Shown here in pieces: positions 1-9,536 of a stretch of DNA of 64,000 nucleotides. The translations under genes and the position numbers were made by a program. Source of the DNA: Ohtaekwangia kribbensis (GTDB lineage Bacteria > Bacteroidota > Bacteroidia > Cytophagales > Cyclobacteriaceae). Location of the stretch: contig NZ_JBHTKA010000016.1 in the NCBI RefSeq assembly GCF_042676245.1, positions 186,001 to 250,000 of the forward strand, in the 5' to 3' direction. The notes beneath the pieces are model-generated. The model saw only the letters and a program-made list of their open reading frames with translations. It made no database searches and was not told the origin of the DNA. How positions within the stretch are numbered: the stretch's first letter is position 1; each line of letters begins with the position of its first letter.

Positions 1-2023
1 AATCCGGTTGCTGCTTATCGGTAATGGAATCGTGCACACTATGATTTCCGAAAAACAGCGTAGAGTCTCCGTTGTTGGATGTGCCTACCGTACGGATCAA
101 GGTTTGAAATATAGGTGTACGGTTTACCTTCATGGCCGGGTCGTAGTGAATAAAGCCATCTTTGGCACCAAACAATACTTCGTTGTTTTGAAGTATAGCG
201 ATGCTGATCAGGTCGTCATTCAGGTACTTGCGTATTTTATTGAATACATTCTCTTCCAGTATATATTCTCCCAAAGCATTCTTTCGGAAGACACCAATAT
301 GATCGCGACTGATAAAGTATATATTGCCCATAGCATCTTCTCGTATAAACCAAACCTGGTCGTTCTTGCCGAGACGGGGCGTGAAGAAATCGTCTGGTAT
401 GAAACGATCTGTTTTTGCATCATACTTGTAAACACCGGTGGTGCTGGTAAAGAGCAGCTCGTTGCGTACTTTAAAAACGTTGATGAGCAGATTGGAGGGA
501 AAGCCTTTATCAGCACCGTAGAATTTTACCTGCTGTATACTATCGAGCGATGGGCTGAATTTAATTTTATAGGCTCCTTTATAGCCATGCGTTACCCACA
601 GATCACCGGAAGGATCCTGCGCCATTACCCGCGATGATTCTCCAAATCCCTTCAGCTTCTTGCGAAACTTCCATTGGCCATTAACGAAATCATATACCTG
701 TAAGCCGGCATATACACCTTCGATCAGTTGAGCCGGATGATCTTTCAATGACTGAAATACCCACGAGCCCGGCTCGTATGAAAGACGTGCAGCAGAGGCA
801 CCTTGTACACTAGTGGCACCGTTGTGATGGCCGATCATAATGTTGTTACCATATTCACCGATATGATATACCTGCCCGCGCGTGTTATCGATCAGTTTAA
901 AATCGGCTTTGTCATTTTTATCGCGCACATATACACCGGTGTTGGTGCCGAGGTATAATTTGGTTTTATGCAGGTAAGCAGAATAGCCGGAGCCGGGCAA
1001 TCCGGTTTGTTTATTGATGAATGTAAACGGAGAGCCGAGCTCTACATACGCAAGACCATTGTTTTGGCCAACCCACAAGTTGTTGAGATCATCTTCATAT
1101 ATACTGAGCACCGTAGGACTTTCAATACCACGCCCGCTGCCCAATTGCATCAACAGGTTTCCTTCGGCATCGAGTACCAGCAGGCCATTGTTTTGTGTGC
1201 CGATGGCAAAATTACCGTTGCGCAGTCGCGTGATGCAGTTTACGATCGATCCTTTAAGGAATGCCTGCAGGTCCTCCCGCCAGGGTTGCGATATACCTTC
1301 GCTATAGCGGTATATACCTTCGTAAAATGTGGCTACCAGCAAATGATTGTCGTGCAACGGAAGTATACCAGCAATGCTCTTCCCTTTGTAAAAATCTCCG
1401 CCCTTGATCAGTCGTATCACTGATCCTTCCAGCGTACCCAGTCCGCTTGACGGCTGGTTCACATATAACTGCCGGTTTACCAGGAACGAGTGGTCAATGC
1501 CGTGCGCGGATTGGACAATCGTAAAGGTGCGCTGATTGTACACATATATATTAGAGAACGTACAGAAGTATACCAGGTCGTTGTCGAGGTACACGCTCCA
1601 GGCTTCATCAAAATTCCTGAATTTCCTGTCGAGGCTATCGGCCAGGGATACGTACGAGAGCTGGCCGCGTTCGTTCGGAAAGAAATAGCCGAAGTCACCC
1701 TGACCACCCACATAGATCCGTCCGCGACTGTCGATGGCCACGCTGCGCACCTTCGTTCCGTTCTTCACGCCATATACCTGCCAGTGATCTCCGTCAAATT
1801 CCAACAGCCCGAAATTGTTGGCGATGTACACCAGCCCTTGCCGGTTTTGTGTGATAAACCAGTTCTGAATCCCGGCATGATACTCCACCGGCAGGAAGTT
1901 CCGGGTAAACGGAATCCCCGAAAGTGCCGACTGTGCCATCCCACGGAAGCACGGGAAAAGGAGAATCGTGGCGACAAAACCCAGGGTTAATGTGTACGTC
2001 AGGAAAGGTGAAATCCTTTTCAT
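1..2023 (-). CDS. Two-component-regulator-propeller sensor/regulator, 3' part cut by window edge
   Basis: An open frame runs without a stop from an ATG at 2023 to the left edge (674 full codons), so the C-terminus is missing. Residues 1-30 form a signal peptide ending near M-A-Q. The remainder is a chain of beta-propeller blades, beginning with a segment reading about GLVYIANNFGLLEFDG and repeating patterns such as NNLWVGQNNGLAYVE and GDLWVTHGYKGAYKI. Proteins of this type usually end in a triple-tyrosine (YYY) domain, a membrane helix, a coiled coil and either a LuxR-type HTH or histidine kinase modules; that part is not visible, so the output domain is unknown. It is divergent from the GH16-containing susCD operon (start 2278), which suggests it senses beta-glucan fragments in the periplasm and controls that operon. 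Several open frames on the opposite strand here are shadows. Confidence 0.85.
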   Translation of the reverse strand, partial: MKRISPFLTYTLTLGFVATILLFPCFRGMAQSALSGIPFTRNFLPVEYHAGIQNWFITQNRQGLVYIANNFGLLEFDGDHWQVYGVKNGTKVRSVAIDSRGRIYVGGQGDFGYFFPNERGQLSYVSLADSLDRKFRNFDEAWSVYLDNDLVYFCTFSNIYVYNQRTFTIVQSAHGIDHSFLVNRQLYVNQPSSGLGTLEGSVIRLIKGGDFYKGKSIAGILPLHDNHLLVATFYEGIYRYSEGISQPWREDLQAFLKGSIVNCITRLRNGNFAIGTQNNGLLVLDAEGNLLMQLGSGRGIESPTVLSIYEDDLNNLWVGQNNGLAYVELGSPFTFINKQTGLPGSGYSAYLHKTKLYLGTNTGVYVRDKNDKADFKLIDNTRGQVYHIGEYGNNIMIGHHNGATSVQGASAARLSYEPGSWVFQSLKDHPAQLIEGVYAGLQVYDFVNGQWKFRKKLKGFGESSRVMAQDPSGDLWVTHGYKGAYKIKFSPSLDSIQQVKFYGADKGFPSNLLINVFKVRNELLFTSTTGVYKYDAKTDRFIPDDFFTPRLGKNDQVWFIREDAMGNIYFISRDHIGVFRKNALGEYILEENVFNKIRKYLNDDLISIAILQNNEVLFGAKDGFIHYDPAMKVNRTPIFQTLIRTVGTSNNGDSTLFFGNHSVHDSITDKQQPD

Positions 2024-2041
2024 GATGAGGTTCGAAGCGAT

Positions 2042-2150
2042 TGATGTAGTGTCAAATCTAACTTTCAAAACGTTTGAAATCCACTGAAATTAAAGTTTCT
2101 GGCGGGGTGATGTAGTTTTGATGTAGCCTTGTAGGCGAGGTTGATGTAGT
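2042..2150. promoter_or_regulatory. Phased direct repeats TGATGTAG in divergent promoter
   Basis: Four copies of TGATGTAG (three followed by T) start at 2042, 2108, 2119 and 2142. Start-to-start distances are 66, 11 and 23 bp, close to whole multiples of an 11-bp helical turn, so all copies present the same DNA face. They lie between the propeller regulator gene and susC. Direct repeats of this kind fit binding by a response-regulator-like protein, possibly the divergent gene's own product (inference). Confidence 0.5.
2063..2079. promoter_or_regulatory. Perfect palindrome TTTCAAA-ACG-TTTGAAA, candidate operator
   Basis: Seven-base arms TTTCAAA (2063-2069) and TTTGAAA (2073-2079) are separated by ACG. 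The centre contains AAACGTTT, resembling the CG-centred operators of LacI-family proteins. It lies 40-56 bp upstream of the propeller gene start and about 200 bp before susC, so it could control either gene. No LacI gene is adjacent; the nearest in the window is at 13701-14735. Confidence 0.45.
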
Positions 2151-2210
2151 ATTGTTGGGGTCGGATTATTGAATTCTGCCGCCATCCTTGCAAAGTTTGT
2201 TGGCGCATTC

Positions 2211-2221
2211 AAACGTTTTCG
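2211..2221. promoter_or_regulatory. AAACGTTTTCG motif shared by two susC promoters
   Basis: AAACGTTTTCG occurs here, 67 bp before the first susC, and again at 15017-15027, 34 bp before the second susC. A shared 11-mer in two PUL promoters suggests a common regulator, perhaps of the LacI family because the core is AAACGTTT. The different distances to the start codons weaken the case. Confidence 0.35.
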
Positions 2222-2277
2222 GACTTTGAGATACCGCAAACAGATGCATGAGCACTTTAACCAAATCTAATTAACGC

Positions 2278-5200
2278 ATGAAAACTAAACTACTGGCGCT
2301 CTTAATGACGCTGTCACTGGTCGGGTACGGCCAAAGCCTGTTGAAAGGGCGGGTGACAGATGAAAACGACCAGCCACTGCCCGGAGTGAATGTCCTTATT
2401 AAGGGAACATCGCAGGGAACAGTGACTGATGCAAATGGCGAGTATTCCTTAAATAGTGTATCGTCTGATGCCGTTGTGATACTCAGTTTTATCGGTTACA
2501 CACCGCAGGAAATTCCTGTAGGCGGAAGAACAAGTATTGATGTGAAACTTATTCCAGACTCCAGAACACTGGAAGAAGTTGTGGTAATTGGTTACGGAAC
2601 CACGACACAGAAAGAGTTGACCGGATCGGTTTCCGTTGTGAATGGAGAAAAGCTCACTTCACTGAACCCGGTGCGCATAGACCAGGCGTTGCAAGGTCAG
2701 GCTTCGGGTGTGCAGATCTCTTCTGCATCCGGTTCTCCGGGTGGTGGCCTGAACATTCGCATCCGCGGTCTTTCTACTAACGGTGATAACAACCCGTTGA
2801 TATTGGTTGACGGTGTGCCGTATTCTTCAGACGGTCTTAATGCGCTGAACCCTTCCGATGTAGAGTCGATCAACGTGTTGAAAGACGCATCGGCTGCTAT
2901 ATATGGTGTGCGTGCTGCGAACGGTGTGATCATCGTTACTACCAAACAAGGACGCAAGAATGCAAAGCCAAGCCTCGAGTTCAGCGGCTACTACGGTGTT
3001 CAGCAAACAACCAAGAAACTTGATCTGTTGTCGGCACGTGAGTTCGCGGTATTAAAGAACGAAGCGTTTGCAGCCGGTGGTCAGGCTCCTCCATTCGCCA
3101 ATGTAAATCTTGGTAATGGAACTGACTGGCAGGACGAAGTATTTCAGGATGCCCCTATTCAAAACTATAATTTGAACCTAAACGGTGGTTCTGACAAGAG
3201 TACATATTCCATCGGTGGTTCGTACCTCGATCAGGAAGGTATAGTAGGAGGTGATAAAGCTTCTTACAGACGTTACAATGCACGGTTGAATTTCACGACT
3301 GACATCACTCCGAAATTAACGCTGCAAAATGTGTTGCTCTATACACATGAAAGAAGAAAGACACTCGCTGAGAATGGTATATCGTCTGTACTCTTCAACA
3401 CGATCAACGCATCACCGGTAGCAACACCGTATACCAGCACAGGTGATTATGCATTCCTCGAAGACGTTGCTGAAGTAATCAACCCGCTTGCTCAGATTTC
3501 AAATACATTCAATGAGTCGCGCGTGAACAAGATTGTAGGGAAAGAAGAACTTACCTATAAGATCAACAATCACTTTCAACTATCGGGTCGTGCCGGGTAT
3601 AATTATGCTATTGTTGACGACAAGACTTTCAATCCATTGGTATACTACGGATCAGGTAAAGCACAAAACACCGCGCTTAACGCAAACCTAGATCCGCGCA
3701 CAACCGAGATCGCTTCGGGTGTAGAAGTACCGATCTATAACAACGTAGTAGAAACACGCACTTCGTATTTCAACTATAACCTCGAAGCCTTCCTGAACTA
3801 CGACCGTACATTCCAGGATTTGCATAAAGTAAAAGCTACATTAGGTACTTCACTCTTTGCGGATGTAAATAAGAGTCTCACCGGTACAGGCTATAATGTA
3901 CCCTATAACTCAAACGACTTTGCTGATATATCGGCAACCGATGGTACTAACTTGCTTAACAGCACATCATCGTGGCAGAATGAAACGAGACTTCAGTCAT
4001 ACTTCCTGCGTGCAGAGTATGGTTATGGAAGTAAATATTTACTCTCCGCACTCATTCGCAGAGACGGTTCTTCAAACTTCGGTGCGAACAATCGCTTCGG
4101 TTATTTCCCGGCAGTATCAGCAGCGTGGGTTGTATCAGAAGAATCATTCTTCAATACAGACCTGATCGAGTTCATGAAAGTGCGTGCCAGCTACGGTGTA
4201 TCGGGTAACGACAAGATTGGTCTCTTCCGCTACCGCGCTTTGCTGGGGGGTGAAGGTGTATATCCGTTCAACGATCAGCTTGTTAACGGAGTGGCTATTG
4301 GTACACTCGGTAACCAGGATCTTAAATGGGAAACCACTCGCCAGACGAACATCGGTGTTGATCTGAATTTATTCAACGGCCAGATCGAAATTACTGCCGA
4401 CTACTATATCAAGAAAACAAAAGACTTGCTGTTCCAGCCCGACATCTCTGCTATATCCGGAGCTTACGGTGCGGGTAGCAGTCCTCCCTGGGTAAACGGT
4501 GGTGATGTGAAGAACAGTGGTTTTGAATTGTTGATCAACTATAGCACAACAGTAAGCGATGACATCCGCTTCAACATCGGTTACAACCTGACCACAATAC
4601 GCAATGAAGTAACGGCATTACCGGCAGGTGTTGACTTCTACGAGTTCGGTGCATTCGGTGTCGGTGGCGGAACTGCTACACGTATGGAAGTAGGCAAGCC
4701 GATGGGATATTTCTTCGGGTATAAAACAGACGGTGTATACCAGACTGCACAAGAGATTGCCGAGCGTGGTGTAACGCAACCGGGCGCACAGCCTGGCGAC
4801 CTTCGCTATGTTGATAAAGACGGAAGTACTGCCATCAACTTTGGTAATGATAGTGACAAGATGATGATCGGCTCACCTATACCGGATGTAATTATGGGGT
4901 TGAACCTCGGTGTAAATTTCAAAGGCATTGATTTCTCGGCAACACTATATGCATCACTCGGCAACGAGATCCTGCGTAACTACGAGCGTCAGCAACCTTT
5001 GGCAAACCTGCTCAACTATAAATTAGAACGCTGGACTGGTCCCGGGTCAACAAACGAACATCCTCGTCTTACAACCGCTGCAAACAACAACGCAGTGATA
5101 TCCGATTACTTTGTTGAAGATGGTTCGTTCATGCGTATCAAGAATATACAGTTAGGCTATACATTGCCAACCACACTTACGGAAAAGATTGGTGCACGCA

Positions 5201-5361
5201 AGCTGAGAATATATGTAGCCGCGAACAACCTCGCCACCTTTACTAAATACAAAGGATACGATCCAGACTTCTCAACGTTCAACCCGGTGGTGTCAGGTAT
5301 AGACTATGGTTACTATCCACAGGCTAAAACGTTTATGGCTGGTTTAAATCTAAATTTCTAA
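2278..5361 (+). CDS. susC: SusC/RagA-family TonB-dependent outer-membrane transporter (beta-glucan locus)
   Basis: A 1027-residue outer-membrane protein that, with SusD, imports oligosaccharides driven by TonB. Residues 1-19 are a signal peptide. A carboxypeptidase-regulatory-like domain follows (about 20-105; GRVTDENDQPLPGVNV), then the TonB-box region (EEVVVIGYG), a plug domain (about 115-225) with the family signature around IRIRGLSTNGDNNPLILVDG, and a long beta-barrel ending in a terminal phenylalanine. Length is normal. The susD gene starts 4 bp after its stop, so the two are cotranscribed. The following GH16 genes point to laminarin or mixed-linked beta-glucan fragments as cargo (inference from neighbours). 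Confidence 0.96.
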   Translation: MKTKLLALLMTLSLVGYGQSLLKGRVTDENDQPLPGVNVLIKGTSQGTVTDANGEYSLNSVSSDAVVILSFIGYTPQEIPVGGRTSIDVKLIPDSRTLEEVVVIGYGTTTQKELTGSVSVVNGEKLTSLNPVRIDQALQGQASGVQISSASGSPGGGLNIRIRGLSTNGDNNPLILVDGVPYSSDGLNALNPSDVESINVLKDASAAIYGVRAANGVIIVTTKQGRKNAKPSLEFSGYYGVQQTTKKLDLLSAREFAVLKNEAFAAGGQAPPFANVNLGNGTDWQDEVFQDAPIQNYNLNLNGGSDKSTYSIGGSYLDQEGIVGGDKASYRRYNARLNFTTDITPKLTLQNVLLYTHERRKTLAENGISSVLFNTINASPVATPYTSTGDYAFLEDVAEVINPLAQISNTFNESRVNKIVGKEELTYKINNHFQLSGRAGYNYAIVDDKTFNPLVYYGSGKAQNTALNANLDPRTTEIASGVEVPIYNNVVETRTSYFNYNLEAFLNYDRTFQDLHKVKATLGTSLFADVNKSLTGTGYNVPYNSNDFADISATDGTNLLNSTSSWQNETRLQSYFLRAEYGYGSKYLLSALIRRDGSSNFGANNRFGYFPAVSAAWVVSEESFFNTDLIEFMKVRASYGVSGNDKIGLFRYRALLGGEGVYPFNDQLVNGVAIGTLGNQDLKWETTRQTNIGVDLNLFNGQIEITADYYIKKTKDLLFQPDISAISGAYGAGSSPPWVNGGDVKNSGFELLINYSTTVSDDIRFNIGYNLTTIRNEVTALPAGVDFYEFGAFGVGGGTATRMEVGKPMGYFFGYKTDGVYQTAQEIAERGVTQPGAQPGDLRYVDKDGSTAINFGNDSDKMMIGSPIPDVIMGLNLGVNFKGIDFSATLYASLGNEILRNYERQQPLANLLNYKLERWTGPGSTNEHPRLTTAANNNAVISDYFVEDGSFMRIKNIQLGYTLPTTLTEKIGARKLRIYVAANNLATFTKYKGYDPDFSTFNPVVSGIDYGYYPQAKTFMAGLNLNF

Positions 5362-5365
5362 ACCG

Positions 5366-6847
5366 ATGAAGAATTTCTTTAAAACATCAATATTCGTTGC
5401 AGCCACAACATTCATGTCACTGAGCTGCGATAATTATGTAGACATCGATCCGGAGTATTCCATTGATGCTGATAATTTCTTTAAGAGTCCGACTGATTAC
5501 GAACGTGCTTTAACGGGCGCATACGACCTGATGCAGACATCATACCTCGATGTTTGGATTGGCGAGATTGCATCCGATAACTCGATTGCCGGTGGTGAAA
5601 GTGTTACCGATACAGAAGGCTTGCACCAGATTGATGCCATGACACACGGTGGTGTTAACAACGAACTGCGCAGTATATTCCGCTGGATGTATACCGGTAT
5701 CACCCGCGTAAACTATATCTATGAAAATAAAGATAAACTGGAGTTTGATGGTAAAGACAGAATATTGGCGGAAGCTGCTTTTCTGCGTGCCTACTATTAC
5801 TTCGAGCTTGTCAAGTTCTTTGGTGATGTACCATTGATCGTAGACAAGCGTCTTTCATCAAGCGAGATTGCATCGCAGCAACGCACACCGGCTGCCGAGG
5901 TATATGCACAGATCGAAAAGGATCTGATCTATGCAAGCGAAACGCTCGATTGGACAACGACCGTAAAAGGAAGAATTACCAAAGGTGCAGCCCTTGCGTT
6001 ACTGGGTAAAGCTTATTTATACCAGGATAAATTCACAGAGTCTGCACAAGTACTGGACCGTGTCATTAACGAAGGACCGTATGATCTGTTTGAAGATTTC
6101 AGCACGCTCTTTCGCGTAAAAAACGAAATTGGTAATCCGGAAACAGTTTTTGATATCGAGTATGTAGGTATAGAAGGCGGTGGTTACGGATGCTTTGTTT
6201 GTCTCGAAGGTTTTGCAGCGGTAGGCTTCCACGGTATACGCGGTTACGAAGGCCCTATATATCGCGATGGTAACAGCTATAACTTGCCGACACAAGACCT
6301 GGTAGATGAATTTGAAGACGGTGACCCGCGCCTCGAAGCATCTATACTCGACATCGAAGCATTCAAAGCTGCGCAGGAAGACCCATCGGAAGTCAAGTAC
6401 GTAATTGGTGGTGGTGGACACACCGGCTACTATAACAATAAATACCTGAAGCGTGCCGATGAACTTGGTGCCGGTGATGATGACCTTACCAGTCCGGTAA
6501 ACCACAAGGTAATTCGCTATGCTGATGTATTGTTGATGGCCGCTGAAGCACACAATCGCAAGGGTTCACCAAACGATGCGCTGGCACGTCAGTATCTCAA
6601 TGAAGTACGGGCACGTGTTGATATGGACCCGGTAAATGTATCCGGTGCAGCATTGACGCAAGCTATATATCACGAGCGCAGAGTAGAGCTTTCCGGTGAA
6701 GGACTTCACTTCTTCGACCTGGTGCGTACCGGCAGAGCTGCTACGGAGATACAAGGATTCCAGGCGAACAAAAATGAGTTGTTCCCGATTCCGCAGGATG
6801 AGATTGATCTTTCCGGTGCAGGATGGAGTCAAAACAATGGTTACTAA
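5366..6847 (+). CDS. susD: SusD/RagB-family glycan-binding lipoprotein
   Basis: A 493-residue surface lipoprotein that forms the lid of the SusC barrel and binds glycans. The signal peptide ends in a lipobox (MSLS-C, Cys21). The N-terminal TPR-like part contains the typical motif ILAEAAFLRAYYYFELVKFFG, and the C-terminal end has the usual RRVELSGEGLHFFDLVRTG pattern followed by LFPIPQDEI. Spacing of 4 bp after susC indicates tight translational coupling. Carbohydrate specificity cannot be read directly; the operon's GH16 enzymes suggest a beta-1,3(1,4)-glucan. Confidence 0.95.
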   Translation: MKNFFKTSIFVAATTFMSLSCDNYVDIDPEYSIDADNFFKSPTDYERALTGAYDLMQTSYLDVWIGEIASDNSIAGGESVTDTEGLHQIDAMTHGGVNNELRSIFRWMYTGITRVNYIYENKDKLEFDGKDRILAEAAFLRAYYYFELVKFFGDVPLIVDKRLSSSEIASQQRTPAAEVYAQIEKDLIYASETLDWTTTVKGRITKGAALALLGKAYLYQDKFTESAQVLDRVINEGPYDLFEDFSTLFRVKNEIGNPETVFDIEYVGIEGGGYGCFVCLEGFAAVGFHGIRGYEGPIYRDGNSYNLPTQDLVDEFEDGDPRLEASILDIEAFKAAQEDPSEVKYVIGGGGHTGYYNNKYLKRADELGAGDDDLTSPVNHKVIRYADVLLMAAEAHNRKGSPNDALARQYLNEVRARVDMDPVNVSGAALTQAIYHERRVELSGEGLHFFDLVRTGRAATEIQGFQANKNELFPIPQDEIDLSGAGWSQNNGY

Positions 6848-6867
6848 CAAACTTGAAAATATAGTTT

Positions 6868-8289
6868 ATGAAGAAATTAATTTATAACATCCTCTGGATA
6901 CTGAGTATACAGGTGCTATTGCTGGCCTGTAAGGAAGATGAGGCTGAACTCGCTTCCGTGCCGACAGAAGCAGATGCCGCGTTTACATTTACACCTACGA
7001 ATGAGAATGATAACATCATCAACTTCACAGCGTCTTCGTCCGCATTCCTGAAAAAATGGGACTTTGGAAACGGTACTACCGGACAAGGCGATAATGTAAA
7101 AGGTACATTCCCGGTGAAAGGAACGTACAACGTAACACTTACCGTATATACCGCTGGCGGAAGCATATCGCATACCCAGACCGTTGATATAGCGGAAACA
7201 GATCCTACACTGCTGGATATACCGGTATATAATATGCTGACCGGTGGTAACAGCAAGCCGGAAGGAAAAAGCTGGGTGGTTGATAAAGTTACGGCAGGTC
7301 ACCTGGGCTTAGGTCCTGTTGCGACAAGCACTCCAGACTGGTATAAAGCCGGTCCTAACGAGAAAGACGGAGCTGGTTTGTACGATGATATATATACCTT
7401 CAAGCTCGCAGCTTTCTCCTATACGCAAACTACCAATGGGGATGTGTTCATCAACACACAACAAGCCAGTAATTTCCCGGGATCATATTCGAACAAGGGC
7501 GACTTTACAGCACCGTTTACAGCACCTGCCGGTCTTACATGGTCTGTGTCGGAAACAGATGGTAAGCAGTATCTGAATATTTCAACGGGTGGCTTCATTG
7601 GGTATTATACCGGTGTGAACACGTATGAAATTCTGACACTGGAAGAGAACCTGCTTTGGTTGCGCTTTACCGATGCTGCCAACTCAGCCTTTGCATGGTA
7701 TCTTCGGTTGATACCGGAAGGATATACGGAGCCGGTTGATCCGCCCGAGTATAAAATCGAAGATATATACCAGAACTTCGATGGCCAGGGTAACTTCACA
7801 TTCGTGAACGATGGTCAGGGTACAATTGTATCATACGATAACCCGGCTCCTGTACCGATCAACCAATCTGCGAAAGTAGGTAAATATACCAAGGCTAATG
7901 GACAGGCGGGTGAATACGCAAACGTTCAGGTGCAGCTCGATTACAAAATGGATATTCGTGCCCGCAATGTTTTCAAACTGAAAGTATTTATACCAAGCTA
8001 TAACGATTATACTACTACCGGTGGTGAGTCATGGCAATCGTACAATACACTGCAAAAGCAGGTGTCTGTTAAATTGCAGAACTCTGAGTTGGGTGGCAAT
8101 GCTTATACTACACAAGCCGAAGTGATTCAGAAAAATCTGCAAACTGACAAGTGGCTTGAACTTACGTTCGATTTCAGTGCCTATGCTACTCGCGAAGACT
8201 TTGATAAAGTGGTAGTGCAAATTGGTGGTGAAGCGATCTTTACAGGAGGTATATTCTTCCTGGACGATTTCGAACTGCTGGAGGAATAA
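6868..8289 (+). CDS. PKD-domain surface glycan-binding lipoprotein (SusE/F-position)
   Basis: A 473-residue lipoprotein (lipobox LLLA-C, Cys21). Residues about 37-108 form a PKD domain with its signature WDFGNG near the middle and TYNVTLTVYTAGG towards the end. The middle section is rich in aromatic residues. The last 160 residues look like a beta-sandwich ending in IFFLDDFELLEE, as in CBM-like jelly rolls. It has no catalytic motif I recognise. Its place directly after susD (20 bp gap) and before two GH16 genes matches the surface glycan-binding proteins of beta-glucan loci. A binding role is inferred from architecture and position. Confidence 0.75.
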   Translation: MKKLIYNILWILSIQVLLLACKEDEAELASVPTEADAAFTFTPTNENDNIINFTASSSAFLKKWDFGNGTTGQGDNVKGTFPVKGTYNVTLTVYTAGGSISHTQTVDIAETDPTLLDIPVYNMLTGGNSKPEGKSWVVDKVTAGHLGLGPVATSTPDWYKAGPNEKDGAGLYDDIYTFKLAAFSYTQTTNGDVFINTQQASNFPGSYSNKGDFTAPFTAPAGLTWSVSETDGKQYLNISTGGFIGYYTGVNTYEILTLEENLLWLRFTDAANSAFAWYLRLIPEGYTEPVDPPEYKIEDIYQNFDGQGNFTFVNDGQGTIVSYDNPAPVPINQSAKVGKYTKANGQAGEYANVQVQLDYKMDIRARNVFKLKVFIPSYNDYTTTGGESWQSYNTLQKQVSVKLQNSELGGNAYTTQAEVIQKNLQTDKWLELTFDFSAYATREDFDKVVVQIGGEAIFTGGIFFLDDFELLEE

Positions 8290-8309
8290 TGAAATAAATT
8301 TATAGAAGG

Positions 8310-8345
8310 AATTGTCCCGGTGAACGTTTGGTTCCCGGGACAATT
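8310..8345 (+). terminator. Strong intercistronic hairpin between SGBP and GH16 genes
   Basis: Perfect 11-bp stem AATTGTCCCGG (8310-8320) and CCGGGACAATT (8335-8345) with a 14-nt loop, followed by only a short T-rich stretch. It may be a partial terminator or an RNA-stabilising hairpin that sets the GH16 level relative to the susCD transcript. Confidence 0.55.
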
Positions 8346-8375
8346 TTCTGAAACTTGGATAAAGGTAAACCCGAC

Positions 8376-9500
8376 ATGATAAACAGACTGAAAGCAGCAT
8401 TCGCCTATATACTTTTCGGTATGATGGTAATGACAGGATGCGGAGGAGATGATGAAGAGCAGACATTAACGTTGCCCTCAAACCTGCAGGTAAGTGTAAC
8501 GGTGAGTGACAACGGCACGGGCCTGGTTTCGGTTACGGCATCAGCAACGAATACAAATTTTTATACGATATACTTTGGCGAAAGCTCATCGGAGACACCG
8601 GTAAAAGTAAACGATGGCAAAGCAACTCACACCTACACAATGTCTGGTAACTATATCGTGAAGGTGCAGGCACACGTAACGTCTTCTGATTTTATCTTGG
8701 ATACAAAACAGATAACTGTTACCGTAGGCTCTGCAAACAACGGTGAAGTAGTTATACCAGCGACAGGCTATACCACACCGACAAGCTATAGCGGCATGAC
8801 AATGGTATGGAACGATGAGTTTGAAGGAGCAACCTTGAATGATGCCTACTGGAGTTACGAGACTGGCACAGGAACCGATGGCTGGGGTAACAAAGAATTG
8901 CAATATTACCGTAAGGAGAATACAAGCGTGAAAGATGGTTATCTTGTAATCACTGCCAAGAAAGAGAACTATATGGGCAGCAGCTATACATCATCGCGCC
9001 TCATTACAAAAGACAAAAAGTCTTTTCAGTATGGTCGTATAGATATACGGGCAGCTTTGCCAAAAGGACAAGGTATATGGCCTGCACTCTGGATGCTGGG
9101 TGACAACTTCAGTACCGTAGGTTGGCCGAAATGTGGAGAGACTGACATTATGGAATTGGTTGGCGGCACCGGTAAAGATAATACTGTACACGGCACTGTA
9201 CATTGGGACAATGCCGGAGCGTATGCAAGCCACACCGATTCATATACCTTAAGCAGTGGAATCTTCAATGATAAATTCCATGTGTTCTCGATCGTGTGGA
9301 CAGCTTCCAGAATTACCTGGTATGTAGACGATGTTGAGTTCAACGCGATCGATACAACTCCGGAAGGTCTCAGTGAATTTCGCGCAAAGTTCTTTTTCAT
9401 ATTCAACGTAGCGGTAGGAGGTAAGTGGCCCGGCAGTCCGGATGCAACAACATCTTTTCCGCAGCACATGGTCGTAGACTATATCCGGGTATTCCAATAA
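8376..9500 (+). CDS. GH16 endo-beta-glucanase lipoprotein (laminarinase-type)
   Basis: A 374-residue lipoprotein (lipobox VMTG-C, Cys22). I chose ATG 8376 over an in-frame TTG at 8355 because it gives a normal lipoprotein signal. Residues about 25-115 form a PKD/Ig-like domain. The GH16 catalytic domain covers about 140-374, with the family motif ETDIME, giving a nucleophile at about Glu255, Asp257 and an acid/base at about Glu260. The extra residue (E-x-D-x-x-E) is the beta-bulge form of GH16 laminarinases and lichenases. WPALWMLG and the C-terminal VDYIRVFQ are also typical. It probably cuts beta-1,3- or mixed-linked glucans at the cell surface before SusCD uptake. Confidence 0.92.
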   Translation: MINRLKAAFAYILFGMMVMTGCGGDDEEQTLTLPSNLQVSVTVSDNGTGLVSVTASATNTNFYTIYFGESSSETPVKVNDGKATHTYTMSGNYIVKVQAHVTSSDFILDTKQITVTVGSANNGEVVIPATGYTTPTSYSGMTMVWNDEFEGATLNDAYWSYETGTGTDGWGNKELQYYRKENTSVKDGYLVITAKKENYMGSSYTSSRLITKDKKSFQYGRIDIRAALPKGQGIWPALWMLGDNFSTVGWPKCGETDIMELVGGTGKDNTVHGTVHWDNAGAYASHTDSYTLSSGIFNDKFHVFSIVWTASRITWYVDDVEFNAIDTTPEGLSEFRAKFFFIFNVAVGGKWPGSPDATTSFPQHMVVDYIRVFQ

Positions 9501-9536
9501 TAGTTTGTTCGGAGATTAAAATCATTATACTCTATA

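Noticed and set aside
8..1990. Several plus-strand ORFs (up to 209 codons) antisense to the propeller gene
   Set aside because: The minus strand carries a continuous 674-codon frame with clear propeller repeats; these are shadows without recognisable domains.
6017..6553. 178-codon minus-strand ORF inside susD
   Set aside because: Its sequence has no domain or credible signal, and the plus strand encodes a clear SusD.
8355..8375. Upstream TTG start for the first GH16 gene
   Set aside because: It adds seven polar residues before a clean lipoprotein signal; similar early alternative starts were rejected for the genes at 18306, 34826, 42215, 43042 and 58118 and the minus-strand genes starting at 14735 and 55949.
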